From: Dama dama
Lineage: Eukaryota > Chordata > Mammalia > Artiodactyla > Cervidae
Assembly (NCBI RefSeq): GCF_033118175.1
Contig: NC_083681.1
Location: 10,992,001-11,056,000, forward strand
Reading direction: 5' to 3'
Length of the DNA stretch: 64,000 bases
Below are positions 1 to 12,364 of the stretch, in pieces. The notes under the pieces are model-generated. The model did no database searches. It had not been told where the DNA came from and worked only from the letters and a program-made list of their open reading frames with translations. Numbering within the stretch: position 1 is the stretch's first letter; each line of letters opens with the position of its first letter. The translations under genes and the position numbers were made by a program.

Positions 1-2848
1 CTTACAAAATTTTCATAGGAATGCCTTTCTTTTTGTATAGCTGGGGAAACCTGTATTTGTATGACTATTTTGACATCCTAATTATAATAAGCTGACTAAA
101 CCAATTTATCTTATATTTATTGATTACTAAGAGTATTTTGATGACTGTAAAATTCAAAATATAGCCTATAGGATATTGCAAAGAAAATTTAACCTTTTGG
201 GACATGTGGACAAGAAACAATCTAAAGTAAAATAGCTTTACTAAAAGTGCTTCGGGTCTAGAATATTCTAGTAAAGAGGAGAATTTAAAGGGACATAAAG
301 CTTTCAACTCAATATCCTGAGTGTGAGACCTTTTCTCTTCCAAGCAGCTCCATTGCTTTTCAAAGATTACTTGGTCCATTAGAACAGCATCATTTTTTAA
401 AATACAGGACATGTACTCAATAGAGGTAGAGTGCATCACTTGAGAGGATGTCTCAGGATGTTGGTGTTCCTTTTAATCTGTGCTGCCTGACAAAACAGGG
501 GCAAAACTCAACACTTGTTTCAACACCATTAGTAGCTCTAGCCTTGTGTTACCATATACAAGAAGCGTAAAGTGCACAGTACAACCTCCCTCAACTCATT
601 TTCAAAAGAATATCTCATGCATTTTCATGCTATTTCTCTTCTCTTCCATAAGATTTTAATGGACTAGAGTATGTCATGTATATAGAACTCATGAGAAAAT
701 GGAGAGACAGACACTATATGATGGAAGTAGCAGCAGAAATAGATGAGGGGCAAGTCTTTTAAAAGTGCATCATCTGAATACGATTTAGCTTGAAATGTGA
801 CAATGTTTTTGTTAAAGTACTTTTTAATAGCACAAAGAGGTTTATACTATTGAAAATCTAAAAGGATTAGGCATCCCAAATGGATTATTTATTTTTGAAA
901 TGAATATTTATAGAGAGCATCTGAATTAGGCAGTAATCTTTGCCTTTGTTTAAACACAATTAACAATATGCAAAGTAAGGCAGTGCTTTTTAGAAAATAT
1001 GTGAGCCTAAGTACTGATGTTGGCAGTCATTTAAATATCTGCACAGTGAGTACATAAAATGAGGAACAACTAACCTGTTATACTCTTAATTAATGAACAC
1101 CTGTACACAATGAAAGCATGGCTGATTTTACGAATGCATGAAAATCCAACCGAGCAATTAATGTTTAAAATTCACTATTATTGAACATGTAGCAAGAAAA
1201 AACAACTTGTAATTGACAAAGCACAAAAGCAGAAAGTTGGATTTTTCTGTGAATGAATCTTTTCCAATGTATTAGGCTACTCTATTATTAATTTTTTGGT
1301 GCTTAATTTTTATATGAAAAGAATTTGAACATCTTTTTAATGATTATTCTCACTTTATGAGAATTATGTAATTCTCACATTATGTAATGATTATTCTCAC
1401 TTTCTGATTCTTTTCTTTCTTTCTGTGTTTAAAGAATGAGACTCAGTGCATTTTAGTGAAAGAACCAACACTTTTGATAGTTTAATTTTTTTAAACTGCA
1501 TTCGATTTCTAAGAAGTCACAAATCACATTTTTTGGTCCAATTCAATAACTGTGATACAAAATGTACACAGTTGATTCTTAGTCCTCTTTGTACATGTTT
1601 CTCTGACCGAAGTCCTGATGTGGGTAGCAGCATACAAAGGAAAGGAAACTAACAGTCTCTTTTAATCTTTCAACAAAGACATACTACCAGTGCCAGACAT
1701 TGTTCAAGGTGAACAATAAAACAGAGAACAAAGAAGACAAAATTCTCATCCTTACTGTACTTATATTGTAATGATTGAGATTCACGTTATCATTGAGTGT
1801 AAAGACATTAATGTTTCTCCCTCTTGTATCTGTAATCTACCCCTTCTTCATTTCTCTGTTGTTTTAATTATTCTCATCACATTGTTGATATCTGTGTTTG
1901 CCTAAACTAGTCCCTTACCAAATATGTTTTACATACAATTTAATAGGGTCATAAAGGATAAATCTCAATAAGACTTTGTCCAAAGTAATCAAAACTCTAT
2001 TAACAACTTTTTAATTCTGCTTCTTTCAAGTGATAAACAAGATACCTTAAAATTTGTTTTTAAATAAAGCTGTTAATTTTCCTTATGTGGTCTTTATAAA
2101 TATTCTGTCAGAGACACATTATTCTAAAAGACTGGAAGCATGCTGGTGTTTTCTAAGTTGGTCAAGTTAAGGCAAAATTTGTCTTTTCAAAGTATAATTT
2201 ATACCAGGTCAGATGGTGAAGGCAACATAAAGAATTTTAAGAAAGTGCCTATAATTAGAGATAACTGCTATCACTGGAGAAAAAAAGGGTGAGCCAATCT
2301 ATTCTGAATTTTATGGATCTGCTATATTGAATGAGTACATAATTAGAAGAAGAAACTAACAGCTTCAATTTCAGAAACTAACATCTTCAACTTAACTTGA
2401 AGATAACTGCAAGGGTTGGGAGGAAATGGAAGCATCTAGACACCTGTATTTATGGATAAAAGGAGAAAAAGTTCTGAAAACAAATAAAATGAAATAATTA
2501 TCTTAAAGGAAATAGTTTTATGATGTCCAGGTAAATGAATTTGGAAAAAGTACACTAAAGCAATAATGGTTAATTCAAATTGCTTTAAAAGTGATTATTT
2601 GCTGTATTACTCAGGGAACAAAAACCAGGACTCTGACAACCTAGAGGGGTGGGATGGGATAGGAGGTGGAGGGAGGTTCAAGAGAGAGGGGATATATATA
2701 TATATACATATGTGACTGATCCATGTTAATGTATGGCAGAAGCCAATACAATATTGCAAAGCAATTATCCTTTAATTAAAAATAAGTAAAATTTTAAAAA
2801 GCAATTAGGGGCATACCCAATAGAACTCTGACCCTCTAATATTCTTAC
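1..2848 (-). other. CNTN5: CNTN5 downstream intron (partial)
   Basis: The start of the intron after the second FNIII exon, beginning with the gtaagaat donor at 2848. It is AT-rich and mostly unique to about 2610. The short open frames at 65-439 (minus) and 1446-1652 (plus) show no family resemblance and look like chance. About 1680-1790 resembles an old L2-like repeat, but weakly. Confidence 0.8.
2612..2793 (+). mobile_element. L1 (bovine type) 3' end fragment
   Basis: The text gggtgggatgggataggagg, then a TA-rich spacer, then tatggcagaagccaatacaatattgcaaagcaattatcc, ends in an A-rich tail. This is the 3' untranslated end of the ruminant L1 family. Only the last 180 bases are present, a common 5'-truncated form. 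A second copy of the same end lies at 32985-33320. Confidence 0.82.
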
Positions 2849-2998
2849 CTGCTTCATTTGTGCGGATCATTCGAGATGGAGTGCTTGGATCTCCAGTCCC
2901 AATTGGATTGGTGGCCACCACTCTGAATTCATATTCTACCCAGGGGTTCAGGTCCACTGCCATGGCTGATTCCATGTCCCCTGTTATGACTTCTGGGA
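2849..2998 (-). CDS. CNTN5: CNTN5 exon: second half of FNIII domain 1
   Basis: This 150-base internal exon completes the FNIII domain begun by the exon at 24813-24971. After the split Val codon it reads PEVITGDMESAMAV, then LNPWVEYEFRVVA, the tyrosine-corner strand typical of FNIII, and ends PSRMIRTNEA. The acceptor on the minus strand is cctctccatag|TCC behind a short pyrimidine tract. The donor is GCAG|gtaagaat. Both edges are phase 1, so the two exons join without frame change and this exon could also be skipped in frame. The tyrosine-corner Leu, Tyr and Ala are intact, which fits a functional gene under constraint. A BovB fragment begins about 34 bases upstream of the acceptor. The next downstream exon (FNIII domain 2) would lie left of base 1. 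Confidence 0.93.
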
Positions 2999-3031
2999 CT
3001 ATGGAGAGGAAGGAAATTTCATGTCATCAGG

Positions 3032-3642
3032 TGAACTTTATTTTCTTGGGCTCCAAAATCACTGCCAATTGTGACTGCAGCCATGAAATTAAAAGACTCT
3101 TCCTCCTTGGAAGGAAAGCTATGACCAATTAGACAGCATATTGAAAAGCAGAGACATTACTTTGCTGACAAAGTTCCATCTAGTAAAAGCTGTGGTTTTT
3201 TCAGTAGTCAGGTATGGATGTGAGAGTTGGCCCATAAAGAAAACTGAGTGCCAAAGAATTGATGTCTTTGAACTGTGGTGTTGGAGAAGACTCTTGAGAG
3301 TCCCTTGGACAGCAAGGAAATCAAACCAGTCAATCCTAAAGGAAATCAATCCTGGATATTCATTGGAAGGACTAATGCTGAAGCTGAAGCTCCAATACTT
3401 TGGCCATCTGATGCAAATAACTGATTTACTGGAAAAGACCCTGATGTTGGGAAAGATTGAAGGCAGGAGGAGAAGGGGATAACAGAGGATGAGATGGTTG
3501 GAGAGCATCACTGACTCAATGGACATGGGTTTGAGCAAGCTCCAGGAGTTGGTGATGGACAGGGAAGCCTGGTGTGCTGCAGTCCATGGGGTCGCAAAGA
3601 ATTGGACACAACTGAGCGACTGAACTGAATTGAACTGAGGTG
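3032..3642 (+). mobile_element. BovB LINE, 3' end fragment
   Basis: Begins with ctttattttcttgggctcc and runs through the distal ORF region to the family's tail of tgaactgaa repeats. The open frame at 3141-3482 (KSRDITLLTKFHLVKAVVF, then GCESW and ELWCWRRLLRVPW) is the C-terminal part of the BovB ORF. The element is 5'-truncated and has stops. It lies antisense to CNTN5, and its left edge is about 34 bases upstream of the exon acceptor at 2999. Confidence 0.9.
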
Positions 3643-3649
3643 AACTAGA

Positions 3650-4880
3650 AATGCTCATAGATTGCAATCAAAGACATTAGGCCCTGACAGACACGGCAGG
3701 CTTCTGCATATACCCTTATATCATGTGGTCACGTGTCACTTCTATTCTTATTAGTGAAACAAAAGTCAGTCTTCAGAAATAAGCAGTTGCACATGCCAAA
3801 CTCTGTTATAGCTGGAATTCTTTCATCTCATCTTTACACATAGATGGACACAACACAACTTGCCATTATCTACACTAAAATCTTTTTGTCAACCTTTCAA
3901 CCCCAGAGAAGATGCCAACCAATGCTCCAATTTAAGCAAACACTTCTATTTCTAGGGAAATTTCTTGAGCAGTTTGCCTCTCCCAGTTCTGGCAAACATG
4001 CTCAGCCACTTGGCAGTTCCAAGCAGTGGTTTAAGAATATATCTCTCTAATTTAAAAACTCCCAGTTTGTGGTTTCAAAGTGGAAGCTCTGAACTCTCCT
4101 TGGAGTGACTTTTGTACTACATTTAGATTTTTATTAAAACATAAAACTGTGTGTCAATATAATTGCCACATAGTAAAGCATTTTCACATAGTGTTTATGC
4201 TCTATCTGGGACTGCTTTTCTTGTTCCCTCATCTCTGCTGTCTAGGAAATATTTCTGGAAAACATTTGTTCCAGAGGTGAAAGTGTGGAAGTGAAAAATC
4301 TCCCTATGAAGTGCAAACATCCTTTGAATTTATAGCTGCCCTGATTTCTGTTTAAGCATGGCAGGGCAGTGTTGGGGAGGAGAGAGGCTTTTATTTGATG
4401 ACACTGTAGATTTTACTACAACAAGGTGAAATAAAATGCATCTTGCATTTCCCATGAAAATCTCTCTTGAAATGCAACAAGAGAATGTTACCAAATAATC
4501 AGTTCTGTGAAAGGTGAATGCTCAGAGCATAGGCAGTGTGGGCTGCCTGACCAATCTCATAGCCCTACAGAGCTGAGTTTTTAAAGCAGTGAAGTGAAAA
4601 CATGAAAAAAAAAAAAAAAAAAAACCGTCTATCTTCTTTTGCTGCACTGCCAGATGAGCAACATCCTTGAAGTCTGAGTGGTAGAGGATTAAGGCCACTA
4701 TTCAGGACACCGTTTGGCAGAATGCTGAGCTGTGTCTGCCAAACCTAAAGGTGGGAAGAAGAGATACCAAGACACTCAGCTCTCCCGAGACCCAAGAACA
4801 AACTGATTCACCAGTACTTGCCTTGGGTCCATCGGGACCTACTGTTTCATTGACTTCTGTTTATGTCAGTCGCTTCAAGG
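3650..4880. other. Unique intron sequence
   Basis: No repeat family or exon recognised, apart from an A20 run at 4604-4624. The short open frames at 3844-4050 and 4080-4280 have no recognisable motifs. Confidence 0.5.
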
Positions 4881-6250
4881 AACTCTGGACATAGAGGTCA
4901 TCCCTCATCCTTTAATCCCTAGAGGACTCTGTCTGTCTCAATTGCCATCCTTCCCTAACGTTTAAAAGCCTTTTACTATGATCTTTGGAATTCATAATCC
5001 ATCACTAGCAAAATCCCCTTGTCCGCATCCCTCTTCCTCAACTTGCTTCCAACGTTTTACTCCAGGAGAAAACTGAGTCCCCTCTGAGGCAACTTCATGC
5101 TTCTCAAGGGGTAGCACTCTTAAAATATTGTACGGAAGAGTATCCAGTCTGGCTCAGTGGTGTCTCTCTCCTACCCGATCCCTTACCCTGCCAAAATCTC
5201 TAATACAGGCATGCAGATATTTTTCTACTTAAAAACAAAACAAAATTATTTTAAACTTTTCTTGCCTTCCAACCTTCACCTAGTCTTTATGTTTCTTTTA
5301 TAGCAAAACTTCTTGAGAGTTATTAATATTTGTCCCTTATTTGCCATCTCCATTTATTCTCTTTTAATTCACTCTTGAAACTTCCTAAGTGGTGCAGAGG
5401 TAAAGAATCTCCCTGCCAAAGCAGGAGATGCAGGAGACATACATTCCCCTGGAGGAGGGAATGGCTACCCACTCGCGTATTCTTAACTGGAAAATTCCAT
5501 GGACAGAGGAGCCTGGTGGGCTACAGTTCATGGGGTCACAAAGAGTCAGACATGACTGAGCACACACACATACACACACATTCATTCTCAGACTCACTCC
5601 AGCCAGGTTCTCACCTCCAGCAATCCACCGTAACTGCTCCTGTCAAGATCAGCAGTGACCTCCTATTCTAAAACTCTGTGCTCGGGTCTCTGTTCCTTAT
5701 CTCATTTGTTCCTACATCATGCTTTGACACAGTCAATCATTCTCTGCTAGTGCTTTTCAAAACTTTTGCTCTTCTTGTTCCCAACTATGTCTCTTCAATC
5801 TGCATTACTTCTTTCTTTTTATCTTCCAGATGCACCGCAGTTCTACTACTGCCTTTTCTTTTTTATTGTACTCTAAGGTGATCTTATCCAGTTTCATGGT
5901 TCTAAATACCTTCTGTATGCTGATGGCTGTAACATTTTCAGCCATGAACTTCCTCCCTAGACTCCAAATTCATAAGCCCTGTAATCTATTAAACATTTCC
6001 ATTTAGATAGAGTTAACTCTTAATTTCCTCCCCTACTTTTGCAGTATTCCTTATTTGGTGAATGACAATTGCTGTACCCCCAAACTTTGAGGCCATCCTG
6101 TATGTCTATCTTTTTCTCTTGTCCCACTCTAATTCATAAGCACATTATGATTACATTAATCTACAATGTAGACAAAAGTCTACATTAACTTTTCTCCCAT
6201 TTTCTCTTGAGCCAATTCTTGTGAGTCTTTAGTCCTTAAAATTTTACTAA
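4880..6250 (+). mobile_element. L2 LINE remnant, reverse-transcriptase region
   Basis: The sense text fits the reverse transcriptase of the old L2 (CR1-like) LINE. FDTVNHSLL (around 5720) corresponds to the family's FDTVDHSLL, and the catalytic box reads YADG at 5916-5927 instead of YADD. Many frameshifts and stops are present. The part before 5290 is a weaker match. A Bov-tA SINE interrupts it at 5381-5582. Confidence 0.7.
5381..5582 (+). mobile_element. Bov-tA SINE with CA tail
   Basis: A tRNA-derived head with a weak A box (ggtgcagaggtaaag) is joined to the BovB-tail segment ending gtcacaaagagtcagacatg. It closes with a short CA-rich tail (cacacacacatacacacaca). It sits inside the L2 remnant. 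Confidence 0.85.
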
Positions 6251-6712
6251 AACTTCTAGAATCAAGATCATGAATGACCTCTGGTTTGTTTAAGTCAATG
6301 ATCAATTCTCATTTCCTCATAATAGTCGCCAAGTCAGCAGCATTGCACCCAGTTGATTACTTTCTCTTCCTTGATAGATTTTATTCTTTTGTCTGTCAAG
6401 ATATCACATTGTTTTTTTCTAAAACTAAATGACTGCTTACTCTCTATATCTTTGGTTGAATCCTCTTTTCCACAACCTCTTATTATTGGTATGCTTGAGG
6501 GCTCAATTTTAATACTCCTTTTTTCTTTATTTTATGCTTATATCCTTGAAGAGCACATGCAGTCTTATGACATTAAATGCAATTTATATGCCAATAATTT
6601 CCTAATTTATATCTTCATTCTAAACCTCACTTTTAAACTCCAGTCTCATATATCTAGGTGCCATTTGATCTCCATAAAGACCTACTACTCTCCAAGTACA
6701 GTTATATAGGGG
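6250..6712 (+). mobile_element. Second L2 LINE remnant
   Basis: The frame at 6353-6709 carries LIIGMLEGSILILLFSLFYAYI, then YDIKCNLYANN. This parallels the L2 segment GVPQGSVLGPLLFSIY ... LYADD. The catalytic box is degraded to YANN at 6587-6598. Because it repeats a region already seen at 5.7-6.0 kb, it is a separate L2 copy or a duplication, not a continuation. Confidence 0.68.
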
Positions 6713-7239
6713 TTAGGGTTTCAACATACTAATTTTGGAGAGATACAACTCAGTCCAAAGCAGGCAGGTGATTATTTAAAATATTTTAAAATTTAAATAA
6801 TTTTAAAAAAATACACTTGATGTACACCACTATGTTAGATTTCACATGTACTACATAATGATTTGACCTTTGAGTACATTCTGAAATGACTTCCATAGTA
6901 TGTCTAGTAACCATCTGTCCCCAAACAAATATATTACAGTATTACTAACCATACTCTTACTCTTACGCTATATATTACTTGCCTGTGACTTGTTTATTTA
7001 TAATTGGAGGTTTATACCTCTTAATCTTTTTCACCTTCTTTACATCCCCCAACCCTACCCTTCTGATAACACCAGTCTAGTCTCTGTATCTAACAGTCTG
7101 TTTTCATTTTGCTTCCTTTGTCTGTTTGGTGAATTTCACATATAAGTGAGATTGTGTGGTATTTGATTATTTCATTAGCATAAGACCCACCAAACCCATT
7201 CATGTTGGGTCAAAGGGCAAGATTCCATTTTTACTGTAG

Positions 7240-7450
7240 TGAATTGAAGTCAGTCATGTCTGACTCTTAGCGACCCCATGGACTGTAGCCTACCAGGCTT
7301 CTCCCTCCATGGGATTCTCCAGGCAAGAGTACTGGAGTGGGTTGCCATTTCCTTCTCCAGGGGATCTTCCCAACTCAGGGATCAAACCTGGGTCTCCCGC
7401 ATTCCAGGCAGACGCTTAAACCTCTGAGCCACCAGGGAAGCCCACTATGT
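7240..7450 (-). mobile_element. Bov-tA SINE with target duplication
   Basis: Reads from the BovB-tail side (gtcagtcatgtctgactc) to the tRNA side (gagccaccagggaagccc). It is flanked by atttttactgtag (7227-7239) and atttttactacag (7451-7463), a 13-base target duplication with two mismatches. It is inserted in the ancient L1. Confidence 0.88.
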
Positions 7451-8817
7451 ATTTTTACTACAGCTGAGCAATATTCCATTGTGTGTGTGTGTGTGTATCA
7501 AATATTCATTATCCACCCATCAATGAACACGTAGATTGCTTCTGTATCTTTGCTATTATAAATAATGCTTCAGTGAATATTGGAATGCATACATCTTTTT
7601 GAGCTAGTGCTTTTATTTTATTTGGGTAAATACCCCAAAGTAGGATTGCTGGATTGTTTAGTAATTCAATTTCTTAATTCTTTTGAGAGAGTTATTACTG
7701 TTTCCATAGTGGCTATACCAACTTATGTTCCTATGAAGAGTGCACAGTATTTTCCTTTTTGCCATATGCTCATCAGCATTTTTTATTTATTGCCTTTTCA
7801 ATAAAAACAATTCTCATAGGTTTGAGGTAATAGCTCATTGCAGTTTCAACATGCATTTCTCTGTGATTAGGGATGATGAGCATCTTTTCATGTGTCTGTG
7901 CCCATCTCTACGTCTTCTTTGGAAAAATGCCTATTCAGATCCTCTGCTTATTTTTTAATTTTTAAGTTTGATTTTGTTGATGATGAGTTGTATGAGTTCT
8001 TTGTATATTTTGTATATTAACCCCTTATTAGATGTATGATTTGCAAATATCTTCAAATATCTAAATAGACTACCTTTCTGTTTTGTTGATAGTTTCTTTT
8101 GCTATGCTAAAGTTTTTAGTTTGATGTAGTCCCATTTGTTTATTTTTGTTTTGTTGTCCTTACCTGAGAAGATAGATCCCCCAAAATATTAAGTCTCATG
8201 ATGAAGAGCATATTATGTTTTCTTCTAGGAATTTGATGGTTTCATTTAAGTCTTTAATCCATTTTGAGTTAATTTTTGGTATATGGTGTGAGAAAGTAGT
8301 CCAATTTGATTTCTCTGTATGAAGCTATTCAGTTTTCCCAGCATTATTTACTGAAAAGGTTTTTCTTTCACCATTTTATAATCTTGCATCATTTATCATA
8401 GACTAATTGACCAAATGTGTGTGGGTTTATTTCTGGGCTCTCATTTCCATACTATTTTGATTACTGTAGCTTGGAAGTACATTTTGAAATCAAGGAACAT
8501 GATACTCCAGCTTTTGTTTTCTTGTTCAATTGTATAGGCTGTTTGGATGTTTTGTGTTTCCATAAAAATTTTAGAAATTATTTGTTCTAGATTTATGAAA
8601 AATGTCATTGGTATTTTGATAGATACTGGTTTCAATTTGTAGATTGCCTTAGGTAGTTTGGTTATTATAACAATATTAATTCTTTCATTAAATCATTTTC
8701 TATGTATAGTATAGTGTTATGTCATCTGAAAACTGAGTTTTATATCCTTTCCAATTTGGATTCCTTCCATTTATTTTTTTGTCTGATTGTTATGGCCAGG
8801 ACTTCCATAAAGGTGGC

Positions 8818-10879
8818 ATTTGAACCGCAGCATGCCAGGCCTCCCTGTCCATCACCAACTCCCGGAGTTCATCCAAACCCATGTCCATTGAATCAGTGAT
8901 GCCACCCAACCATCTTATTCTCTGTTGTCCCCTTCTCCTCCTGCCCTCAAACTTTCCCAGCATCAGGGTCTTTTCAAATGTGTCAGCTCTTCGCATCAGG
9001 TGGCCAAAGTATTATAGTTTCAGCTTCAACATCAGTCCTTCCAATGAGCACCCAGGACTGATCTCCTTTAGGATGGACTGGTTGGATCTCCTTGCAGTCC
9101 AAGGGACTCTCAAGAATCTTCTCCAACACCACAGTTTAAAAGCATCAATTCTTCAGTGCTCAGGTTTCTTTATAGTCCAACTCTCACATCCGTACATGGC
9201 CACTGGAAAAACCACAGCTTTGACTAGACGGACCTTTGTTGGCAAGGAAATGTCTCTGTTATTTAATATGCTGTCTAGGTTGGTCATAACTTTCCTTCCA
9301 AGGAGTAAGTGTCTTTTAATTTCACAGCTGCAATCACCATCTGCAGTGATTTTGGGGCCCAGAAAAATAAAGTCTTACACTGTTTCCACTGTTTCCCCAT
9401 CTATTTGCCATGAAGTGACGGGACTGGATGCCATGATCTTAGTTTTCTGTGTTGAGCTTTAAGCCAACTTTTTCACTCTTCTCTTTCACTTTCATCAAGA
9501 GGCTCTTTAGTTCTTCACGTTCTGCCATAAGGGTGGTGTCATCTGCATATCTGAGGTCATTGATATTCCTCCCGGCAATCTTGATTCCAGCTTGTCCTTC
9601 CTGCAGCCCAGCATTTCTCATGATGTGCTTTGCATATATGTTAAATAAGGAGGGTGAAAATATACAGCCTTGATGTACTCCTTTTCCTATTTGGAACCAG
9701 TCTGTTGTTCCATGTCCAGTTCTAACTGTTGCTTCCTGACCTGCATACAGATTTCTCAGGAGGCTGGTAAGGTGGTCTGGTATTCCCATCTCTTTCAGAA
9801 TTTTCCAGTTTATTGTGATCCACACAGTCAAAGGCTTTGGCATAGTCAATAAAGCAGACATAGATGTTTTTCTGGAACTCTCTTGCTTTTTTGATGATCC
9901 AGTGGATGTTGGCAATTTGATCTCTGGTTCCTCTGCCTTTTCTAAAACCAGCTTGAACATCTGGAAGTTCACGGTTCACGTATTGCTGAAGACTGACTTG
10001 GAGAATTTTAAGCATTACTTTACTAGCGTATGAGATGAGTGCAATTGTGCGGTAGTTTGAGCGTCCTTTGGGATTGGAATGAAAAGTGACCTTTTCCAGT
10101 CCTGTGGCCACTGCTGAGATTTCCAAATTTGCTGGCATATTGAGTGCAGCACTTTCACAGCATCATCTTTCAGGATTTGAAATAGCTCAACTGGAATTCC
10201 ATCACTTCCACTAGCTTTGTTTGTAGTGATGCTTCCTAAGGACCACTGACTTCCCATTCCAGGATGTCTGGCTCTGGTGAGTGATCACACCATTGTGATT
10301 ATCTAGGTCATGAAGATCTTTTTAATATAGTTCTTCTGTGTATTATTGCCACCCCTTCTTAATATCTTCTGCTTCTGCTAGGTTCCTACCCTTTCTGTCC
10401 TTTATTGAACCCATCTTTGCATGAAATGTTCCCTTGGTATCTCTAATTTTCTTGAAGAGATCTCATCTTTCTAATTCTATTGTTTTCCTCTATTTCTTTG
10501 CATTGACCCCCGAGGAAGACTTTCTTATCTCTCCTTGCTATTCTTTGGAACTCTGAATTCATATGGGTATATCTTTCCTTTTCCCCTTTGCTTTTCACTT
10601 CCCTTCATTTCACAGCTATTTGTAAGGCCTCCCCAGATAGCCAGTTTGCTTTTTTGCATTTGTTTTTCTTGGGGGTGGTCTTGATCCCTGTCTCCTGTAC
10701 AGTGTCATGAACCTCCGTTCATAGTTCATCAGGCACTCTGTCTATCAAATCTAGTCCCTTAAATCTATTTCTCACTTCCACTGTATTGTCATAAGGGATT
10801 TGATTTAGGTCATACCTGAATGGTCTAGTGGTTTTCTTCACTTTCTTCAATTTCAGTCTGAATTTGGCAATAAGGAGTT
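8818..10879 (-). mobile_element. BovB LINE, 5'-truncated
   Basis: On the minus strand this covers the linker, reverse transcriptase and C-terminal region of BovB. The YADD catalytic box lies at 9538-9549. Open frames 9439-9972 and 9722-10138 are overlapping halves of the RT domain (FIDYAKAFDCVDHNKL near 9800-9850), separated by a frameshift, so the element is dead. It lacks the 5' endonuclease part and the last few dozen bases of the 3' tail. It lies within the ancient L1, in the same orientation. Confidence 0.92.
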
Positions 10880-11334
10880 GTCATATATAGATTTTACTAT
10901 GTTGAGGTGTTTTTCCTCCATAGCTACTTTATTGAGAATTTTTGTCATAAATGAATGTTGAATTTTGTCAAAAGCTTTTCTGTACCTATTTTGTTGATTA
11001 TATGACTTTCATGCTTCAATTTTTTATTGTTTTATATATCACAAGGATTGATATGGGAATATTGGATCATCTTTGCATTCCTGGTATAAATCCCACTTGA
11101 TTTTGGTATGTGATTCTATTTATTCAATTCAGCTTGTTAATATTATGTTGAGGATTTTTGAATGTGTTCATCAGTGATATTGGCATCTATTTTTCTTTTC
11201 TGTTTTGTCTTTATCTAGTTTTGAAATCAAGGTGATGTTTCCCTCACAGAATGATTTTGGAAGTGTCTTTATCTCTCAATTTTTTGGATAGTTTGAGAAG
11301 AATAGGTGTTAACACTCCTTTAAATATTTGGAGT

Positions 11335-11540
11335 TCTAAGGTGGCACTAGTGGTAAAGACCTGCCAGCCAATGCAGGAGACATAAGAGACATGGATTTGA
11401 TCCCTGGGTTGAGAGGATCCCTGGAGGAGGGCATGGCAACCCACTCCAGTATTCTTGCCCGGAGAATCTCGTGGACAGAAGAACCTGGCAGGTTATAGTC
11501 CATAGGGTCACAAGAGTCAGACACAAGTGAAGTGACAACA
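11335..11540 (+). mobile_element. Bov-tA SINE
   Basis: Carries the tRNA head (ggcactagtggtaaag, then a B-box-like gatttgatccctggg) followed by the BovB-tail part ending cacaagagtcagacac. Inserted in the ancient L1. Confidence 0.85.
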
Positions 11541-11582
11541 TGCAAGTATGAACATACATTAGCATACCAGTGCATTCTAGTT

Positions 11583-11707
11583 CTTTTTAAAATTTATTTT
11601 ATTTAATTTTTGGCTGTGCAGACTCTTAGTTTCTTGATCAGGATCTAACCCACAGCTTCTGCACTGGAAGTGTGAACTCTTAATCACTGGACAGTCTGGG
11701 AAGTCTC
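11583..11707 (-). mobile_element. CHR-type SINE (cetartiodactyl tRNA-Glu SINE)
   Basis: Reading plus, a T-rich tail is followed by tttttggctgtgcagactct, then ttcttgatcaggatctaacc, and finally aatcactggacagtctgggaagtct. This is the antisense form of the CHR SINE found in whales, hippos and ruminants. It is older than the Bov-tA copies around it. Confidence 0.72.
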
Positions 11708-12364
11708 CAGCCTTTAGCTATTTAGTAGTATATTGTTTACCATCCATATGTTTGTGATTTTTTTGCAATTTTTATCTTGTAGCTGATTTCTAGTCTTAAG
11801 TCATTGTAGTTGGAAAAGTACTCAGTATGATTTAATTCTTCAAAAATGTGTGCTGTGGTCTAGCATGTGGTTTATCCTGGAGAATAATACATGTGCACTT
11901 CCAGATAATGTGTATTCTGCCATTTTGGATGGAATGCTCTGTAGATATCAATTAATCCACCTCGTGTAATGTAACATTTAAGGACAGTGTTTCCTATTGA
12001 TTTTCTGTCTGGAAGCTGAGTCCATTAATGTAAGCAAAATCTTAAAATCCTCACTACTATTGTGCTACTGCCAAGTTTTCCTTTATTTTGTTAACACAGG
12101 CTTTATGTATACAAGTGTTCCTGTGTCATATATATATATGTATATATATACATATATATATAATTGTTTTATTTTCTTTTTGGATTGATATTTGTGTATA
12201 TTTATAATTGTTATATTTTCTTTTTGGATTGATCTCTTCAACAGTATAAAATATCTTTGCTTGTCTCTTGTTACAGTCTCTGCTTTAAAGTCTATTTTGT
12301 CTAACATAAATGTAGATGCCACAGCTTTCTTTTGGTTTCAGTGTGCATAGAATACTTTTTTCCA

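Noticed and set aside
65..439. 124-codon minus frame at the window edge
   Set aside because: No recognised domain or splice signals; AT-rich intron where chance frames of this size occur.
2860..3132. Plus-strand open frame joining the exon region and BovB
   Set aside because: It reads antisense through the CNTN5 exon and then into BovB; no independent evidence for a gene.
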